Source: Butyrivibrio sp. VCB2006
GTDB taxonomy: Bacteria; Bacillota; Clostridia; Lachnospirales; Lachnospiraceae
Direction of reading: 5' to 3'
DNA length: 64,000 nucleotides
Assembly (NCBI RefSeq): GCF_000420945.1
Contig: NZ_ATVX01000015.1
Span: 34,759 to 98,758 of the forward strand
The notes under the pieces are model-generated. The model searched no databases. It had not been told where the DNA came from and worked only from the letters and a program-made list of their open reading frames with translations. Positions 60,723 through 64,000 of the stretch are shown here, piece by piece. The position numbers were made by a program, and so were the translations under genes. Position 1 is the first letter of the stretch. Each line of letters opens with the position of its first letter.

Positions 60723-62454
60723 ATAAAGACAAGAGAGATAGAATATCTATAAAGGCTCTGTAGTACTTAAAATGAGACTGATTCCATTGATTTTGCTTGC
60801 CTACGCTACCAAAAGTTAGTATGCATTCCTTATGATCCTTATCATAAAATCTTATGATTATGAAAGAATACACATCTCTTTTAGCCAGAAATTCTTTTAT
60901 ATGATGGGCATATGGCGGCAACATCTCAAGCCTGTTGATAACCACAAAATCTCCCAGTGTAAAATACCGTTCTTTGACATCACTGTTAAAAACATTTACT
61001 ACAAAATCTACGGCAACCTTATCCTTTATTACATTGCTTCCTGCAGCAAATCTAAACTCAAATGGTGAGCCCACGTATAGATTTACAGTCTGAAGCGAAA
61101 AAGCCTCAGCAAACTCACTAATATAATCTTCTACCGTAGTGTCTTTTTCATGGAGTGCCTGATCTAGTAGCTTTACAATAACATCTCCGTAAGAGTTCTC
61201 CCTTTCATTTATCATCTTGGAAGTCTTATGCTTACGTCTAATATCTTCTGGGTCACCATGCTTATTTTTCGTATAAATGATGTACCTGTTCCTGCCCTTT
61301 TCCTTAGCAAGATACAGACAATGGTCTGCCAACATAAACAGATCATCAAAGCTATCCGCATCATTCGGGAAAACTGCAGCTCCGATAGATACTGAAAGCG
61401 GATTGCCTTTATCCGGTCCCTTATCCGGAAATGTGGCACTTACCTTGTTCTTTATTCCCTTCAGGATAGGCCTTATCTGCCCCTCAGATTGAATATTATA
61501 GAGTACAAGGAAGAATTCATCGCCGCCAAATCTACCGGCCACTCCGTTTTTGCCCACTTCACCCGAAATAATATCAGCGACCTTTTTAATGACATCATCA
61601 CCAAACTGATGGCCAAAGCTGTCGTTTATGTTCTTAAAAAAGTCTACATCGATGATAACCAGAGCTGTTCCCGAGAGTCTCTTATCATCTATTCTTTCCC
61701 TTCCCATCTTAATGATATCTGTCTTATCGATAAGACCGGTAAGTGAATCATGCTTGATAAAATTCGACTTTATCGATTCTCCGCCTCTTTGAAGCTGTAT
61801 ATGACCAACTACGCCTTCACTTTCCCTGTCGTAGAAAACAAAGGTCTCTTCAAGTACCGTGCTTGTTACACCATCATCATCATTTAAAATATTTCCTTCA
61901 AGTATCGTCGTACTTCTTCCAACACCCGACTTTACCTGTGCAATAAAGCTTCTGACTGACTGTTTCTGCTCATCATCAGTCCTTGCCAAAAGAAGCTCTT
62001 CAAATTCAGAAAGAGAATAGTTTCCGGCCTCAAAATCAGCAATTTCCGTGTTATATACGTTTACAATATCCGTCTTAGGGGTATATTCAAAAAAGACATC
62101 TTCATACAGACTAAGTTGAGCATTAGATGCGCTTATCGTCTTCATCAGCGAAGAATGCGCATTCAAAAGATCTCGAGCATTTACTACTGTGATTCTTATC
62201 AATTTATCATTATAATTTTGCGCACTAATATAAGTGTAGTACATTGTATCCGGGCTTATTATCTTGCTTGGATACCACTTACCATCACAATTTTTGATAT
62301 TATTTTCGTAGATATCTATATCTTCGATAGCAATCAGCTCATTCATTGGCTTGGAAGCATTAATACCCAACGCATCATAAACAGAAGCATCTGCTGATAC
62401 TATCCTCTGATCTTCTTTAGACAGGATTATTTCATAAAAGCTTACATCTTTCAT
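60721..62454 (-). CDS. PAS-like/GGDEF diguanylate cyclase with C-terminal sensor-like domain
   Basis: 577 residues from MKDVSFYEI, with AGAGAGGAA upstream. Residues 1-105: PAS-like (YEIILSKEDQRIVSADASVY). Residues 105-235: second PAS-like region. GGDEF domain near 240-405 with IDVDFFKNINDSFGH and active site RFGGDEFFLVL; there is no RxxD inhibitory site. The last 160 residues have a GAF-like feel. No membrane helices, so a cytosolic cyclase making c-di-GMP. It faces away from corA. The product may link glycan use to adhesion or motility, but nothing shows this directly. Confidence 0.85.
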   Translation of the reverse strand: MKDVSFYEIILSKEDQRIVSADASVYDALGINASKPMNELIAIEDIDIYENNIKNCDGKWYPSKIISPDTMYYTYISAQNYNDKLIRITVVNARDLLNAHSSLMKTISASNAQLSLYEDVFFEYTPKTDIVNVYNTEIADFEAGNYSLSEFEELLLARTDDEQKQSVRSFIAQVKSGVGRSTTILEGNILNDDDGVTSTVLEETFVFYDRESEGVVGHIQLQRGGESIKSNFIKHDSLTGLIDKTDIIKMGRERIDDKRLSGTALVIIDVDFFKNINDSFGHQFGDDVIKKVADIISGEVGKNGVAGRFGGDEFFLVLYNIQSEGQIRPILKGIKNKVSATFPDKGPDKGNPLSVSIGAAVFPNDADSFDDLFMLADHCLYLAKEKGRNRYIIYTKNKHGDPEDIRRKHKTSKMINERENSYGDVIVKLLDQALHEKDTTVEDYISEFAEAFSLQTVNLYVGSPFEFRFAAGSNVIKDKVAVDFVVNVFNSDVKERYFTLGDFVVINRLEMLPPYAHHIKEFLAKRDVYSFIIIRFYDKDHKECILTFGSVGKQNQWNQSHFKYYRAFIDILSLLSL

Positions 62455-62618
62455 AAGTTTTTCCTCTCTTTTTATAGCATCCCATTTAATGCTATCATAT
62501 TCTTTCGCTTCTATGTATGAAAGTTTTCTTTTCCTTCCTATAAAAAGAAATAAATTCTGCAGAGAGCCCACAACTGTGCTATCATGTCACTAGTAGTTAT
62601 TGTCGTTGGAGGTATCAA

Positions 62619-63536
62619 ATGTTTTTCCTGATAAAAAACTCACTTGAAGAATGTAGCGCAGAGCAGTGTCACGATGCGGCAGAGCCTTATGTAGCCGTAC
62701 TTACACCATCACAATGGGCTGCACAGAATGAGAACTTTGATATGGGAATAGACTTCGATCTAAGCAGTGAAGAAATTTATACTACAAAGGCTGAAGTTAA
62801 CTATGATTCCCTGACAGGCACATTTTATATTCCAACTCAGTCATCTCATGACTCTGAGCCCCCAAAATTTTCATTTGTTCTGGATGAAACCGGAATTGTT
62901 TTTATCGATGAAGGCGATGCCGCTCTTAGGCTTGTAAAGCGGATTCAGCACTACAAAAAGTGGAAAAAGCCCTGTTTGGAGCGCTTTTTATATGATTTCC
63001 TTGAATTAATTATTCATAATGATCTGCGCCTTATGCAAGGCTACGAATTAGAACTTGATAGCTTGGAAAAAGAGATAATGACAAATGCAGAAACCGCTCA
63101 CATGGGACGCAACAACGAAATCCGTGGTGACATCAGAGATCTTCGTATCCATTACGAGCAGCTTCTTGATCTTGGCCAGGAGCTTGAGGAGAATGAAAAC
63201 GGCTTCTTTAAAGAGGAGAACCTTAGATATTTCCATATGTTCTCAAGCCGCGTAGACAGACTCTACAACTCTGCTACACACCTTAGAGATTACACCATTC
63301 AGCTTAATGACCTATATCAATCACAGCTTGATGTTAAGCAAAACAGAATTATGACAGTCCTTACAGTGGTAACAACAATCTTCATGCCTTTGACACTGAT
63401 AGTTGGCTGGTATGGAATGAACTTCAAATATATGCCGGAACTTGAATCCCGCATAGGCTATCCTATCGTAATAATACTTAGTATTTTCATAGTTGTAGGA
63501 AGCCTCATCTTCTTTAAAATCAAGAAAATTCTATAA
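62619..63536 (+). CDS. corA: CorA family magnesium/cobalt transporter
   Basis: 305 residues. A long cytosolic N-terminal domain with a helical hairpin (DSLEKEIMTNAETA near 150), then two C-terminal helices. The pore signature YGMNFKYMPEL near 268 (family GMN) directly follows the first helix TVLTVVTTIFMPLTLIVGW. The sequence ends with a basic tail, KIKKIL. It forms a pentameric divalent-cation channel. GGAGGT lies before the ATG. It ends at a terminator shared with tRNA-Asp. Confidence 0.92.
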   Translation: MFFLIKNSLEECSAEQCHDAAEPYVAVLTPSQWAAQNENFDMGIDFDLSSEEIYTTKAEVNYDSLTGTFYIPTQSSHDSEPPKFSFVLDETGIVFIDEGDAALRLVKRIQHYKKWKKPCLERFLYDFLELIIHNDLRLMQGYELELDSLEKEIMTNAETAHMGRNNEIRGDIRDLRIHYEQLLDLGQELEENENGFFKEENLRYFHMFSSRVDRLYNSATHLRDYTIQLNDLYQSQLDVKQNRIMTVLTVVTTIFMPLTLIVGWYGMNFKYMPELESRIGYPIVIILSIFIVVGSLIFFKIKKIL

Positions 63537-63545
63537 TACAAGAAA

Positions 63546-63572
63546 AAAGCTCGCATGTTAAACGCGAGCTTT
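63546..63572. terminator. bidirectional terminator (corA / tRNA-Asp)
   Basis: AAAGCTCGC (63546-63554) pairs with GCGAGCTTT (63564-63572). The minus strand continues TTTTTTC after the stem, the plus strand CTTAATAT. Confidence 0.85.
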
Positions 63573-63585
63573 CTTAATATAAAAG

Positions 63586-63659
63586 CGACCCGAAGGGGGT
63601 TCGAACCCCTGACCTCCGCCGTGACAGGGCGGCGCTCTAACCAGCTGAGCCACCGGGCC
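63586..63659 (-). tRNA. tRNA-Asp (GTC)
   Basis: On the minus strand the 74-base cloverleaf begins GGCCCGG, has D-loop GCTCAGCTGGTTAGAGC, anticodon stem-loop CGCCCTGTCACGGCG (anticodon GTC, loop CTGTCAC), T-loop GGTTCGAACCCC and closes with TCGGGTC plus discriminator G. The 3' CCA is not encoded. It follows the 23S gene and has its own near-perfect promoter. Confidence 0.96.
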
Positions 63660-63669
63660 AACATATATC

Positions 63670-63697
63670 ATTATACATAAAAACCATGCACTGTCAA
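63670..63697 (-). promoter_or_regulatory. promoter of tRNA-Asp overlapping a terminator-like hairpin
   Basis: Minus strand: -35 TTGACA (63692-63697), 16-bp spacer, -10 TATAAT (63670-63675), 10 bases before the tRNA. The arms CCATGCA (63684-63690) and TGCATGG (63699-63705) form a hairpin ending in TTTTT that may terminate the 23S transcript. Confidence 0.8.
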
Positions 63698-63783
63698 ATG
63701 CATGGGTTCTATTTTCTTTGTGCCTTCAAAACCGAACACTGATTATCTAAATCCTAACCTCTTCTTTTGTTCCTAACCTTTTT

Positions 63784-64000
63784 GGATAAGCCCTCGACCT
63801 ATTAGTACACATCAGCTGAACACGTTACCGTGCTTACACCTTGTGCCTATCTAACCTCATACTCTCTAAGGGGTCTTACTGGACAAGCCAGGGATATCTC
63901 ATCTTGAGGGGGGCTTCACGCTTAGATGCCTTCAGCGTTTATCCCTTCCGGACGTGGCTACCCAGCCTTATGCATCTGGCGATGCAGCTGATACACCAGC
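63784..64000 (-). rRNA. 23S ribosomal RNA, 3' end (partial)
   Basis: The plus strand from GGATAAGCCCTCGACC onward is the complement of the conserved 23S 3' end (GGTCGAGGGCTTATCC after the AGTACTAAT region). The conserved helices GACGTGGCTACCCAGCC and TTAGATGCCTTCAGCG are also visible. The gene runs off the right edge. The 63660-63783 spacer holds no 5S rRNA. Confidence 0.95.

Noticed and set aside
1..64000. CRISPR arrays, insertion sequences, prophage or integrase genes
   Set aside because: No regularly spaced repeats, transposase, integrase or phage structural motifs were found on either strand.

Overview
The window looks like a chromosomal segment of an anaerobic, carbohydrate-degrading Lachnospiraceae bacterium, close to Butyrivibrio or Pseudobutyrivibrio. 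The basis is the class III (oxygen-sensitive) ribonucleotide reductase, strong AGGAGG-type ribosome binding sites, Clostridia-type families (DUF3793, DUF6110, DUF4342, VTC plus DUF4956), many GGDEF proteins and a plant- or gum-glycan locus. The genus is inference. Most genes lie on the minus strand, as does the rRNA operon entering at the right edge. No phage, transposon, plasmid or CRISPR sequence was seen.

Layout. 0-4 kb: a half-size PPDK-like protein, then DUF3793 and a flavodoxin transcribed divergently from promoters that carry a 16-bp palindrome. 4-10 kb: a P1B metal ATPase with its DUF6110 partner, an ABC exporter and a Bax-inhibitor-1 protein. 10-17.5 kb: a MoxR/DUF58/transglutaminase operon and a MacB-type ABC exporter. 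17.6-18.1 kb: a 78-residue Fur-like regulator carrying the same palindromes, and a GH130 remnant. 18-23.7 kb: a secreted esterase, MetY facing an Rrf2 regulator, DUF4342, NAD salvage (PnuC, NadR) and a small double-glycine-leader peptide. 23.7-26 kb: DUF4956, a VTC polyphosphate polymerase and an epimerase-like protein. 26-33 kb: GlmS, c-di-GMP signalling proteins, the remains of a hybrid sensor kinase and a gamma carbonic anhydrase. 33-37 kb: NrdD fused to a glutaredoxin-like domain, and NrdG. 37-40 kb: a serine hydrolase, BioY under an apparent BirA operator, a degenerate BirA and a GH127 remnant. 40.5-60.6 kb: a glycan-use region with NagB, a five-gene Opp-type importer, an (alpha/alpha)-barrel enzyme, ROK kinase, GH105, AraC regulator, PHP metallohydrolase, GH38 and GH29. 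60.7-64 kb: a GGDEF protein, CorA, tRNA-Asp and the 3' end of 23S rRNA.

How the parts fit. The glycan region reads as one functional unit: import of oligosaccharides by a family-5 binding protein and Opp permease, trimming by fucosidase, mannosidase and unsaturated-uronyl hydrolase, then phosphorylation by ROK. A shared bipartite direct repeat upstream of three of its transcription units (the transporter, the PHP protein and the fucosidase) suggests common control, possibly by the local AraC regulator. A second regulon is suggested by identical promoter architecture (-35, 5 bp, GTTAGC-N4-GCTAAC palindrome overlapping -10) at the flavodoxin gene, the fur-like gene and probably DUF3793. A third is the BirA-box/bioY/birA module.

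Several genes are decayed: GH130 and GH127 fragments, a sensor kinase that has lost its kinase core, a BirA with damaged ligase motifs, and an epimerase with no Rossmann start. The most unusual items are the truncated Fur with its operators, the orphan double-glycine peptide with a CxxC...CxxC core, and the glycan-locus operator motif. All functional statements come from reading motifs; no database search was run.
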